From assembly GCF_004362715.1 (NCBI RefSeq), contig NZ_SNYC01000004.1, positions 1,285,254 through 1,349,253 on the forward strand: a stretch of DNA of 64,000 nucleotides, in the 5' to 3' direction. The notes beneath the pieces were generated by a model that was not told the DNA's origin, ran no database searches, and worked only from the letters and a program-made list of their open reading frames with translations. A program made the position numbers and the translations under genes. The DNA comes from Pedobacter metabolipauper (GTDB taxonomy: Bacteria > Bacteroidota > Bacteroidia > Sphingobacteriales > Sphingobacteriaceae). Below are positions 24,083 through 32,097 of the stretch, piece after piece. The first letter of the stretch is position 1. Every line of letters begins with the position of its first letter.

Positions 24083-26977
24083 CTACAGCACCATTAAGAA
24101 CTCTACAAGGTTCTTATCATGCGGCACGTTTAACTTTTTCCGGAGCCTGTACCGTCTTATTTCTACTCCCCTAAGCGAAATGTTTAGCAGGGAAGCCATT
24201 TCTTTACTGCTCATGTTCATGTGCAGGTAAGCACATAGCTTAAGGTCATTCGGTACCAGGTCGGGATGATTGGTCTTTAACTTTTTAAAGAAGCTTTCAT
24301 GGGCCTCATTGAAACTGCTCTCAAAAAGATTCCAGTCCCGTTCATCATTCATGCCTTCATCAATTACCTTTTGGATCTTTCTCAATTGATCTTCTCCCAA
24401 AAGCTTCCCGCTGGAATCTTTTAGTTTTAGCATCTCCTGACTTAATTTCTGCAGGAGCTCATTTTTGTAGACCAGGCTCATGGCCGAGTTTGCAAGTTCC
24501 CTGTTCTTACCCGCCAGCTCTGCCTGCAGCTTTTCTGTCTGGATCCTGATGATCTGTTTTTCTGTGGCTTCTGCTTCTTTACTGAGAAATGCCTGTTTTT
24601 CTTCCTGCAGTTTATCTGTAATGGCCTGCTGATCTTTTTCAAGTCTCCTTTCATACAGCCGTTTGGAAGCAATCAATAGCGCAATGATCAGCAGGAAATA
24701 GATCACAAAAGCGAAATTACTCGCATAAAATGGGGGTAATATGGTAAACTCAAATGCTGTAATTTGACTAACCAGTTCCTCATTGATCTTAGCCCGTACT
24801 TTAAATACATAACTGCCGCGGCTTAAATTGGTAAAGTCTTTTTGTGATGCAGGGCTCCAGTCTGACCATTGCCTGGAATATCCTTCCAGGTAATATTGGA
24901 ACCTGATCTTAGCCTGCCTGTAATAGGGGAGTGCAAAAGAGATGCGGATGTTATTTCTGCTAAAAGGTATTTCAATTTCAGAACCGCTGTTGCCTGTCTC
25001 ACTAATGGTGCTGTATGTATCTGTAACGTCTTCAATTTTACGGATGAGTACGTTGGGAAGGTTAACCTTTTGGGACTTATTTTGTTCATTAATGGCATTA
25101 TAGATCACAAATCCATCATCAACACTGATCAGGTAAATGCCGGCACTGATGCGGCTGATATTTTCGTAATACTGCACCATTCGTCCATCCAGCATACTGA
25201 ACCTGTTGGAATCAATATGGATCTTTCCGGGTATGGACAGGTCTGCAAGACCCATTCTTCCGTTGTTGATGAACCAGTATTTTCGGGCACCTGCTGCAAT
25301 GATCTTATTTGAAGTAGAAAAACTGCCCGATTTTTCATTCAGTGTTTTGTAACTCGAAAACCGGTCGCTGATCTCATCATAGGATAAAAATCCCTGATCT
25401 GAAGAGAAGATCAACCGGTTTTCCAGGGTAAATATGTTGATGTTATAGTCGCCCGGAAGCCCGTTCTTCTCCGTATAGGCCTTAACGGTATTTGCCTTTT
25501 TTAAATCCGGACTAAGAGTGATCTTATACAATCCCTTGTAGGCATGGCTTACCCAGATGTTACCCTTTTCATCTTGTTCTACGTATCTTGAAGGTTCCCA
25601 AAAGCCATCTATTTTATGGTGAAAGGTCCAGAGACCGGCTGCATTCTTTTTGTAAAGAACCAATCCGGTGTAGGTTCCCTGGATCAGGAAATCAGGATTG
25701 GAGTTTAACTTCTTAATGGTCCAGCCGCCTTTTACCGTCGATATGCGCTCAAATGTATTCCCGCTTACCCGATAGGTTCCCTCATTGTGTCCGCAAAGTA
25801 ACTGCCCGTCAATTTCGGTCAGGTCCCACACTTGTCCCTGAGAGCCGGGAATTAGCTGAAAACCGAAGGCGTTATTTCCATTTCCTTTTGCCCAGGAGCT
25901 GTAAAATAACCCCTGGTTTGTACCCAGGTAAATGTTGTTTTTATAAATGAGGCTGGAATATACGGTTCCAAACTGCCCGCTTTTGTCGAAGTAAAAATAG
26001 AGCGGGGAATTTATTTCTATACGGTCAATGCCATTGTCGAGACCAGTCCACAGGTTCTGGTCATCATCAGCATAGATACTCAGTACCGTATTGTTCTGCA
26101 AGCCGCTCGACTTGTTGATCCGCTGCACAATTCGCCCATCATCATCGATGATGATTACCCCGTTTAAGATGCTGCCAAAAGCATAGTACCTGTTGAGCAC
26201 ACGGGTGCCATTATTGAGCTGGTATGTTTTAAGAAAATCATTTGCAGGCGTGTTAAATGGCGTAAAGCTCTGTCCGTTGTAAATGAAGAGGCCGCTTTTA
26301 CTTGTTCCAATGAGCAAACTTCCGTTCTTATAGGGTAAAATGGATAGTATTTCTGAAGGGGATATGGCTCCTGAATTTTTTAAGGGCACCAGTTTATTCC
26401 CCAAAAGTTCAGACAGGCCTTTGCCAAGTGTTTCAATATAAAATCTATTGCCCACCTGGTGCAGAAAAAGGAATGCACTTTCTCCTTTAACAAGGCTGAT
26501 CTTTTTGTGATCATAAATGTAAATGGCAGAGAAAGATTGAAAGATTACCCGGTCTTTACTGGTATATATTTTCCAGATCTCATCTTTGAGTGTACCCGGC
26601 TTTGGGATGAGATTAATTAGGGAGGTATACGTTAGCCGCCGGTTTTTATTAGACCAGTACCCGAACTCACCAAAACCTCCGGTATAGATAATGCCCTGAT
26701 CATCTGTTGCTACAGACCGCACAATTTGCCGGTTTGGCATTTTATATTGCTGCCAGTACTTACCATCATATGTAAGCAGGCCCTGGGCATTGCCAAAATA
26801 CATGACCCCTTTTTTGTCTTTCGCTATCGACCAGTTTTGATTGCCGGAAAGGTATACTGACTTCGGGTAATTTTGAACATAGGGAACCCCGATGCTTTTG
26901 ATGTCATCCGCTGCGGCATTAAAGGTGAACATTAAAAAGAGCGTATACAGAAAAAAGCATTTCCTAATACAGGTCAT
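24083..26977 (-). CDS. Membrane-spanning one-component regulator: propeller sensor, Y_Y_Y domain, LuxR-type HTH
   Basis: 964 residues. A signal peptide (about 1-23) exports an N-terminal beta-propeller made of Reg_prop-like repeats (for example SIYADDDQNLWTGLDNGIDRI). A triple-tyrosine (Y_Y_Y) domain follows around 665-735 (RFQYYLEGYSRQWSDWSP). One membrane segment is near 745-771 (FAFVIYFLLIIALLIAS), then a long charged coiled coil, and a C-terminal LuxR-like helix-turn-helix (MSSKEMASLLNISLRGVEIR). There is no histidine kinase or receiver domain, so it is a one-component system in the manner of SusR: a periplasmic oligosaccharide is sensed and DNA is bound from the membrane. It stops 245 bp before the susC start and probably activates it. 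Confidence 0.88.
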   Translation of the reverse strand: MTCIRKCFFLYTLFLMFTFNAAADDIKSIGVPYVQNYPKSVYLSGNQNWSIAKDKKGVMYFGNAQGLLTYDGKYWQQYKMPNRQIVRSVATDDQGIIYTGGFGEFGYWSNKNRRLTYTSLINLIPKPGTLKDEIWKIYTSKDRVIFQSFSAIYIYDHKKISLVKGESAFLFLHQVGNRFYIETLGKGLSELLGNKLVPLKNSGAISPSEILSILPYKNGSLLIGTSKSGLFIYNGQSFTPFNTPANDFLKTYQLNNGTRVLNRYYAFGSILNGVIIIDDDGRIVQRINKSSGLQNNTVLSIYADDDQNLWTGLDNGIDRIEINSPLYFYFDKSGQFGTVYSSLIYKNNIYLGTNQGLFYSSWAKGNGNNAFGFQLIPGSQGQVWDLTEIDGQLLCGHNEGTYRVSGNTFERISTVKGGWTIKKLNSNPDFLIQGTYTGLVLYKKNAAGLWTFHHKIDGFWEPSRYVEQDEKGNIWVSHAYKGLYKITLSPDLKKANTVKAYTEKNGLPGDYNINIFTLENRLIFSSDQGFLSYDEISDRFSSYKTLNEKSGSFSTSNKIIAAGARKYWFINNGRMGLADLSIPGKIHIDSNRFSMLDGRMVQYYENISRISAGIYLISVDDGFVIYNAINEQNKSQKVNLPNVLIRKIEDVTDTYSTISETGNSGSEIEIPFSRNNIRISFALPYYRQAKIRFQYYLEGYSRQWSDWSPASQKDFTNLSRGSYVFKVRAKINEELVSQITAFEFTILPPFYASNFAFVIYFLLIIALLIASKRLYERRLEKDQQAITDKLQEEKQAFLSKEAEATEKQIIRIQTEKLQAELAGKNRELANSAMSLVYKNELLQKLSQEMLKLKDSSGKLLGEDQLRKIQKVIDEGMNDERDWNLFESSFNEAHESFFKKLKTNHPDLVPNDLKLCAYLHMNMSSKEMASLLNISLRGVEIRRYRLRKKLNVPHDKNLVEFLMVL

Positions 26978-26993
26978 TTATAGTTGGTTAGTT

Positions 26994-27932
26994 TTATTTT
27001 ACAGCTACGGGCTGTGGTACCTTTACATAATATCCGGTGCCATCGTATGTCCGTTTGCGCGGATTGGTTGTGCAGGCAATGGAACAACATCCCTGTAGGG
27101 TTTCGCCACAGTCGTCACATTGCGTGATGTGTTCATTACACTCCGGATTGGCACAGTTGATCATTTTTGGCGTAGTCTTTCCGCAATTGTAACAGGTAGA
27201 TATAACCGTTGGATTTACTGTGTTTACATCAACGGCGATCCGGTTATCAAATACATAACATTTGCCTTCAAAATCTTCTCCACCAGCTTCCTTACCATAT
27301 TTAATGATACCGCCATGCAGCTGATAAACATCATTAAAACCATGGTGCAGCAATAAGGCAGAGGCTTTTTCACATTTTATACCACCAGTACAATAGGTAA
27401 GTACCTTTTTGTCTTTGTATTTAGCAAGCTCATTGATCTTCTCCGGGAAATCCCTGAAGTTCTCTATATCCAGGGTAACGGCATTTTTAAACCTGCCCAG
27501 GTTGTGCTCATAGTTGGAACGTACATCAAGGATCACCACATCTTCCTGCCCGATCATCTTCTGAAATTCTGCAGGCTCTAAATGTTTGCCGGTCTGTACA
27601 TTGGGATTGATGATGTTGGGGTCCCTTAATCCGGAATGTACAATTTCCGATTTATAGCGGCAGTGCATTTTAATGAATGAAGGTTCTTCTACGTCATCAA
27701 TTTTGAATTCTGTTTTTGCAAAGCGTTCGTCTGCATGGATGGCAGCCATATAGGCTTCGCAGTCTTCTTTGGCACCTGAAACTGTTCCGTTAAGGCCTTC
27801 ATCAGCCACGATGATGCGGCCTACAAGGTTTAAGGATTTACAGAAGGCAAGATGCTGGACAGCAAATTGTTCTGCGTCTGCTATGTAACTATAGCAATAG
27901 TAAAGTAAAGTCTGGAATTTTTTCATATTCAT
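26994..27932 (-). CDS. trhO: tRNA uridine(34) hydroxylase, rhodanese family
   Basis: 312 residues; ATG at 27932 or two codons later. The N-terminal part (ADEGLNGTVSGAKEDCEAY) and the rhodanese domain with catalytic cysteine in LTYCTGGIKCEKA define TrhO (YceA). The C-terminus adds a cysteine-rich, probably zinc-binding tail (TCYNCGKTTPKMINCANPEC and following CDDCGETLQGCC). TrhO makes 5-hydroxyuridine at the tRNA wobble position using oxygen. Cytosolic. The regulator gene starts 16 bp after this stop, so read-through from trhO may supply basal regulator. Confidence 0.92.
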   Translation of the reverse strand: MNMKKFQTLLYYCYSYIADAEQFAVQHLAFCKSLNLVGRIIVADEGLNGTVSGAKEDCEAYMAAIHADERFAKTEFKIDDVEEPSFIKMHCRYKSEIVHSGLRDPNIINPNVQTGKHLEPAEFQKMIGQEDVVILDVRSNYEHNLGRFKNAVTLDIENFRDFPEKINELAKYKDKKVLTYCTGGIKCEKASALLLHHGFNDVYQLHGGIIKYGKEAGGEDFEGKCYVFDNRIAVDVNTVNPTVISTCYNCGKTTPKMINCANPECNEHITQCDDCGETLQGCCSIACTTNPRKRTYDGTGYYVKVPQPVAVK

Positions 27933-27964
27933 TGATACCGTTGCAAATGGCGTTTAATGCGCCG

Positions 27965-27972
27965 CAAAGCTA
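27965..27972 (-). promoter_or_regulatory. -7 box TAGCTTTG of trhO
   Basis: Read on the minus strand this is an exact TAnnTTTG. It lies 33 bp before the first ATG of trhO at 27932, a normal leader length. Confidence 0.6.
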
Positions 27973-28029
27973 AGAAAAAAATAATTCAAATTGTTAATTG
28001 TAAGAGGCAGGGGCAGAGCAGGAGTAATG

Positions 28030-28175
28030 AACTGCATGGTTGACAGGAAAGATGGGAGTTAGTAAGCTATATGGTTAACCGGATGAGATTCGATTTAAGA
28101 GCTATATTGTTAAGCCAGAGAGATCAGAGTTAAGCAGGAATAGTGAGATGCACTGCTGATAGCGGAAAATAGAAA
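28030..28175. repeat. Degenerate tandem repeat, 35-bp period
   Basis: 28065-28099 and 28100-28134 are adjacent 35-bp copies with 26 of 35 positions equal, both opening with AGCTATAT. The 35 bases before (28030-28064) look like a third, weaker copy with a small shift, and 28135-28175 resembles the segment from 28016 on. Not CRISPR-like: no constant repeat with unique spacers. Confidence 0.65.
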
Positions 28176-28291
28176 CTGAGGATCGGCAACATAACAGATT
28201 GTTTAAGAAAAGCATGATCTGTTTCAACTTATTTTTTAAATAGCCGAAAAATTTCATTTTATTTATATTTTGAATCCTAAAGTTTACTGAA

Positions 28292-29365
28292 ATGAACAAA
28301 TATAAAATCCGGATTGCAGTTGTCGTATTATTCTTTATTTCGGGCAGTTTGTCTGCACAAAAGCAAGCGGAACGATGGACGGAAGAGAAAATTAATGCCT
28401 GGTATGCTAAGCTGCCCTGGTTGGTTGGTGCAAATTATACGCCCGCTTATGCGATCAATCAGCTTGAATTTTGGCAAAACGATACCTTCGATCCGGCAGT
28501 GATCGATAAAGAATTGGGCTGGGCACAGGGGTTAGGAATGAATACATTGCGTGTGTATCTTCATGATCTGGCCTGGAAACAGGATGCCAAAGGATTTAAA
28601 AAGAATATCAACACCTTTCTCTCCATAGCGGAAAAGCATAAGATTAAGCCTTTGTTTGTCTTTTTTGACGATTGCTGGAATGCAGAAGGAAAGATTGGCG
28701 TTCAGCCTGCACCTAAACCCGGTGTTCATAATTCTGGCTGGCTGAGAAGTCCGCTGAAATCAACCCATGATGACCCTGCACAATGGGGTTATTTAAAAGC
28801 ATATGTTCAGGATATCTTAAAGACTTTTGGTAACGATAAACGCATTTTACTGTGGGACCTGTACAATGAGCCTGGTAATTCAAGTTATGGCAATAAGAGC
28901 ATGCCCCTGCTTAAAAGCGTATTTGGCTGGGCCAGGGAAATTAACCCTTCACAGCCGGTAACCGCCGGGATATGGCATGATAATTTAAAAGAACTTGATG
29001 CCTTTCAGCTTGCAAACAGTGATGTAATTACCTACCACCATTATGATCCTGCCCCATCACATCAAAAACGTATCGATTCACTGAAAGCCAAAGGCAGACC
29101 ATTGATCTGTACCGAATATATGGCGAGAAGGAATAATAGTACCTTTCAAACCATACTTCCAATTTTGTATAAGGAAAGGATCGGAGCGATTAACTGGGGG
29201 CTGGTTGATGGCAAGACAAATACCAAATATGCTTGGGACGAACCGATCAAAGATGGTTCTGAGCCACCGCTATGGTTTCACGAGATCTTTAGAAAAGATG
29301 GAACTGCTTATGATCCGAAAGAAACAGAGCTGATCAAATCACTAACAAGCCAGGCCAACAAATAG
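28292..29365 (+). CDS. Secreted cellulase-family (GH5-like, clan GH-A) glycoside hydrolase
   Basis: 357 residues. Signal peptide about 1-22 (cut after SLSAQ). TIM-barrel clan GH-A traits: VGANYTPAYAINQLEFW near the start, LGMNTLRVYLHDLAW, the acid/base Glu193 in LWDLYNEPGNSS and the nucleophile Glu275 in LICTEYMARR. The family is annotated as 1,4-beta-xylanase or cellulase-family hydrolase; the true substrate is open. It stands alone and is not next to SusCD genes. A weak -7-like box lies near 28265-28272. Confidence 0.82.
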   Translation: MNKYKIRIAVVVLFFISGSLSAQKQAERWTEEKINAWYAKLPWLVGANYTPAYAINQLEFWQNDTFDPAVIDKELGWAQGLGMNTLRVYLHDLAWKQDAKGFKKNINTFLSIAEKHKIKPLFVFFDDCWNAEGKIGVQPAPKPGVHNSGWLRSPLKSTHDDPAQWGYLKAYVQDILKTFGNDKRILLWDLYNEPGNSSYGNKSMPLLKSVFGWAREINPSQPVTAGIWHDNLKELDAFQLANSDVITYHHYDPAPSHQKRIDSLKAKGRPLICTEYMARRNNSTFQTILPILYKERIGAINWGLVDGKTNTKYAWDEPIKDGSEPPLWFHEIFRKDGTAYDPKETELIKSLTSQANK

Positions 29366-29410
29366 GGTTGTAACATTCCTGTCATGCGGTGGTGTTAAAT
29401 AGATTATTAT

Positions 29411-29418
29411 TAAGTTTG
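29411..29418 (+). promoter_or_regulatory. -7 box TAAGTTTG of C1 peptidase gene
   Basis: Exact TAnnTTTG, 46 bp upstream of the ATG at 29465. The leader between is AT-rich. Confidence 0.65.
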
Positions 29419-29464
29419 CGGCGTTATCAACATAACACAACTGAAATTTAATACTAAAATAAAA

Positions 29465-30658
29465 ATGACTAACACACCATTGAAATCATTGTGGCTGGCA
29501 GCAGGCTTATTACTTGGATCCACCGCAGTTTTTGCGCAAGACAATCTTGTAAATTCTCTTAAAAACAATCAAAGTGAAAACAGTACAAGCGGCTTTACTT
29601 TTACGCCTGTAATTAATGCGGAAGCAACATCGGTTAAAAACCAGAAATCATCTGGTACCTGCTGGAGCTATAGCACCAATTCCTTTTTAGAATCAGAAAT
29701 GATCCGTATGGGCAAAAAGCCTGTAGATCTTGCTGACCTGTTCACCGCACGCAATGCGTATGTTGAAAAAGGTGTAAACTACGTACGTATGCATGGATCC
29801 GTTGCTCTTGGTGATGGTGGTGCTTGTCACGATGTAATCAATATGTTTGCTAAATACGGCGCAATGCCGCAGGATGTATACACCGGTAATGATTATGGAA
29901 ATGGCAAGTCGTCAGACAATATGAACAAAGTAACCAAAGCCATTCTGGATAAAACCATCGGTGCTCCGGACGGTCAGTTCGATAAAAACTGGAAAGCAAA
30001 ATATGTAAGTACCATTGATTCTTGTATGGGTGCTGTTCCGGAAAGCTTTACCTATGAAGGTAAAAAGTATACACCAAAAACATTTGCTTCTGAAGTAGTT
30101 GGAATCAATCCTGAAGATTATGTAGAACTTTCATCTTTCAATACTTCTCCATATTATAAGAAGGCTGTATTGATGGTTCCTGATAACTGGTCATACGACC
30201 AGGTGTACAATGTGCAAATGGACGATATCACTAAGATTATTGACAACGCGCTTAAAGGTGGCTATACTGTAGCATGGGCTACCGATGTTAGTGAGAAAGG
30301 CTTTAGCTGGAAAAATGGTGTGGCTTACGTACCTGCAAAAGATTTTGGAACCATGACAGATGACGAGAAGAAAAGCATGTTCAATGGTCCGAAACCGGAG
30401 AAAGAAATTACAGTAGATCTGCGTCAGGCTGCTTTTGATGAATACCAGACTACAGATGATCACGGAATGCAGATTACCGGTGTTGCCAAAGATCAGAACG
30501 GTAAAGAATATTACATCGTCAAAAATTCATGGGGTGCCAGCAATGACTATAAAGGTTATTTATATGTAACCAAAAACTTCGTTAAGTTTAAAACCACTGC
30601 ATTTTTACTGCATAAAAAAGGAATTCCTTCAGATATCAGAAAGAAATTAGAGATCTAG
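29465..30658 (+). CDS. C1 family cysteine peptidase (bleomycin hydrolase/PepC type), exported
   Basis: 397 residues. Unlike cytosolic PepC it has a signal peptide (about 1-24, cut after VFA). The papain-like triad is visible: Cys66 in SSGTCWSYS, His333 in DDHGMQITG and Asn354 in VKNSWGASNDYKGY. Insertions between Cys and His are typical of the bleomycin-hydrolase branch, which forms hexameric barrels and acts as aminopeptidase. Location would be the periplasm. A terminator follows closely. Confidence 0.92.
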   Translation: MTNTPLKSLWLAAGLLLGSTAVFAQDNLVNSLKNNQSENSTSGFTFTPVINAEATSVKNQKSSGTCWSYSTNSFLESEMIRMGKKPVDLADLFTARNAYVEKGVNYVRMHGSVALGDGGACHDVINMFAKYGAMPQDVYTGNDYGNGKSSDNMNKVTKAILDKTIGAPDGQFDKNWKAKYVSTIDSCMGAVPESFTYEGKKYTPKTFASEVVGINPEDYVELSSFNTSPYYKKAVLMVPDNWSYDQVYNVQMDDITKIIDNALKGGYTVAWATDVSEKGFSWKNGVAYVPAKDFGTMTDDEKKSMFNGPKPEKEITVDLRQAAFDEYQTTDDHGMQITGVAKDQNGKEYYIVKNSWGASNDYKGYLYVTKNFVKFKTTAFLLHKKGIPSDIRKKLEI

Positions 30659-30678
30659 TAGCATTAAAGATTTCTAAT

Positions 30679-30714
30679 AAAAAGAGGCACTTCATTATTG
30701 ATCTGCCTCTTTTT
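30679..30714. terminator. Bidirectional terminator between C1 peptidase and AraC genes
   Basis: An 11-bp stem (30679-30689 with 30704-30714) followed by T-runs in both directions. It starts 20 bp after the peptidase stop. The AraC-family stop codon at 30695 falls in the loop, so one arm is coding for that gene. Confidence 0.85.
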
Positions 30715-31513
30715 TTTGCGACGTAGGTGGGTACCCAAAGTACTTTTTAAATGCAAAGGAAAAATGTGAAAGGTTTTCAAACCCGGTTTCAAGATATACC
30801 TCGATTGGTTTTCTTCCCTCGTTAGACAACTGGTGATGGGCAAGTTCCAGCCTTTTTTGGATGAGCCATTTTTGAGGTGTGTTATTGAATGCCTTTTTGA
30901 AGTCGCGTTTAAATGTGGTCAGACTTCGCCCGGTCATGCGCCCAAATCTTTCCATATTCATGTTGAACATATAGTTCCGCTCCATGAAATCGACAAGATT
31001 GATCTTCTCGGCCTGGGAAAAATCTGCAAGTACGTTATCTATGTTTGGATCAAGGGCGCTAAGAATGGTAATTGCTTCCTCAATCTTGACCGAAATGATC
31101 TTTTCCGGAAGTTCGCTTTCCAGGTCAAAATAGGGGATCAGCGAAGCAAAGAAACTTTCCAGGAGCGGGTGTTTCTTATAGGTCTTGATCTGATAATTGT
31201 CGACTTGTGTAAACTGAGGCGGATTTCTGGAGTAAAAATCCTTCAGCCTTTCTGGTCTGAAGAATATAACGATAGCCTTGTAGGGTAGCCCGTTTTTCGG
31301 GTTTTTAATCAGTGTAGACAATTGATTGCAAGGAAACAACATCGTGTCGCCAGGTCCAAACAGGTAGGAGCGGTCTGCCTGTACCACCTTCATTTCCCCG
31401 GAAATGATCCTGGCAAAGGAATGGTGCTCCAGGGCAATCTCGTCCTTGAAATATTTCTCCTCTATACAAGACAAAAGGATTTCAGCATATCTGTTTTGCT
31501 CTTTTCCGCCCAT
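30695..31513 (-). CDS. AraC family transcriptional regulator
   Basis: 272 residues. The N-terminal half is a cupin-like sensor (HHSFARIISGEMKVVQAD, FGPGDTMLFPCNQLSTLI). The C-terminal AraC domain has two helix-turn-helix units: RFGRMTGRSLTTFKRDFKK and the second ending in GFENLSHFSFAFKKYFGYPP. Effector unknown. It starts 16 bp after the VOC gene stop and is probably co-transcribed with it. Confidence 0.93.
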   Translation of the reverse strand: MGGKEQNRYAEILLSCIEEKYFKDEIALEHHSFARIISGEMKVVQADRSYLFGPGDTMLFPCNQLSTLIKNPKNGLPYKAIVIFFRPERLKDFYSRNPPQFTQVDNYQIKTYKKHPLLESFFASLIPYFDLESELPEKIISVKIEEAITILSALDPNIDNVLADFSQAEKINLVDFMERNYMFNMNMERFGRMTGRSLTTFKRDFKKAFNNTPQKWLIQKRLELAHHQLSNEGRKPIEVYLETGFENLSHFSFAFKKYFGYPPTSQKKEADQ

Positions 31514-31529
31514 GGATCTTTAAGATAGC

Positions 31530-31907
31530 TTAGCTTTTATGTACAAGTTCCAGCTCATAACCGTCAGGATCAAGAACCCATGCGGCATAATACCCTGGGT
31601 AGTATTCGGGGAAGATCCTTGGCTCATATATCATTTGGGCTCCGGCTTCCAAAGCAGCTTTGTAAAATGCATCAACTTGCCCATGGTCTTCAGCTACAAA
31701 TCCAATATGCATTCCGTCTGGGTTAGACTTACCTTCTTTTAGCCAAAAGAATATGGTCTTGCCATCTCCAAAACCCTTAAGATCCGGATGGCCATCCTGT
31801 CCCTCGAAATTCATGGCCATTGTGATTCCAAGTGGCCCGAAAGCCTGGGTATAAAAAGCGACTGAACGCTCGAAACTGCTTACGGTAAGTATAACGTGAT
31901 CAATCAT
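31530..31907 (-). CDS. VOC family (glyoxalase/dioxygenase-fold) protein
   Basis: 125 residues from the ATG at 31907. The longer frame from 31931 is rejected because a TAnnTTTG box lies at 31929-31936. MIDHVILTVSSFERSVAFY is the usual first beta-alpha unit, with His3 as a likely metal ligand. HIGFVAEDHGQVDAFYKAA starts the second half and VLDPDGYELELVHK closes it with the usual glutamate. The family includes glyoxalases, dioxygenases and resistance proteins; reaction unknown. Leads a two-gene unit with the AraC regulator. Confidence 0.88.
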   Translation of the reverse strand: MIDHVILTVSSFERSVAFYTQAFGPLGITMAMNFEGQDGHPDLKGFGDGKTIFFWLKEGKSNPDGMHIGFVAEDHGQVDAFYKAALEAGAQMIYEPRIFPEYYPGYYAAWVLDPDGYELELVHKS

Positions 31908-31928
31908 AATTTTGAATTTTAGTATACT

Positions 31929-31936
31929 CAAAGATA
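31929..31936 (-). promoter_or_regulatory. -7 box TATCTTTG of VOC-AraC unit
   Basis: Exact TAnnTTTG on the minus strand, 21 bp before the ATG at 31907. It decides the start of the VOC gene. Confidence 0.65.
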
Positions 31937-32097
31937 GTTCGACTTATGCACAGTAGCTTTGTTTTAAGGGCTTATTTTGCTTTGTTGAGAAGTCCTGTTG
32001 AACAGATAAAAATTCAACCGAAGCGATTGATTTTAACGGAAAAGGCAAGTGACTGTTTTACTGTGTTTACCCACTGTTACCCACGATAAGATCCGGC

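Larger units (their letters stand above)
27933..28291. other. 359-bp divergent gap with degenerate repeats
   Basis: Sits between trhO (minus) and the GH5-like gene (plus). It holds the trhO promoter box at 27965-27972 and a degenerate repeat cluster at 28030-28175. The only open frame, 28102-28299 on the minus strand, has no protein-like features. Confidence 0.6.

Noticed and set aside
28030..28175. CRISPR array
   Set aside because: Copies are adjacent and degenerate with no constant repeat and no unique spacers, and no cas gene is in the window.
28102..28299. 65-codon frame before the GH5-like gene
   Set aside because: No protein-like features, overlaps the opposite start and the repeat cluster.
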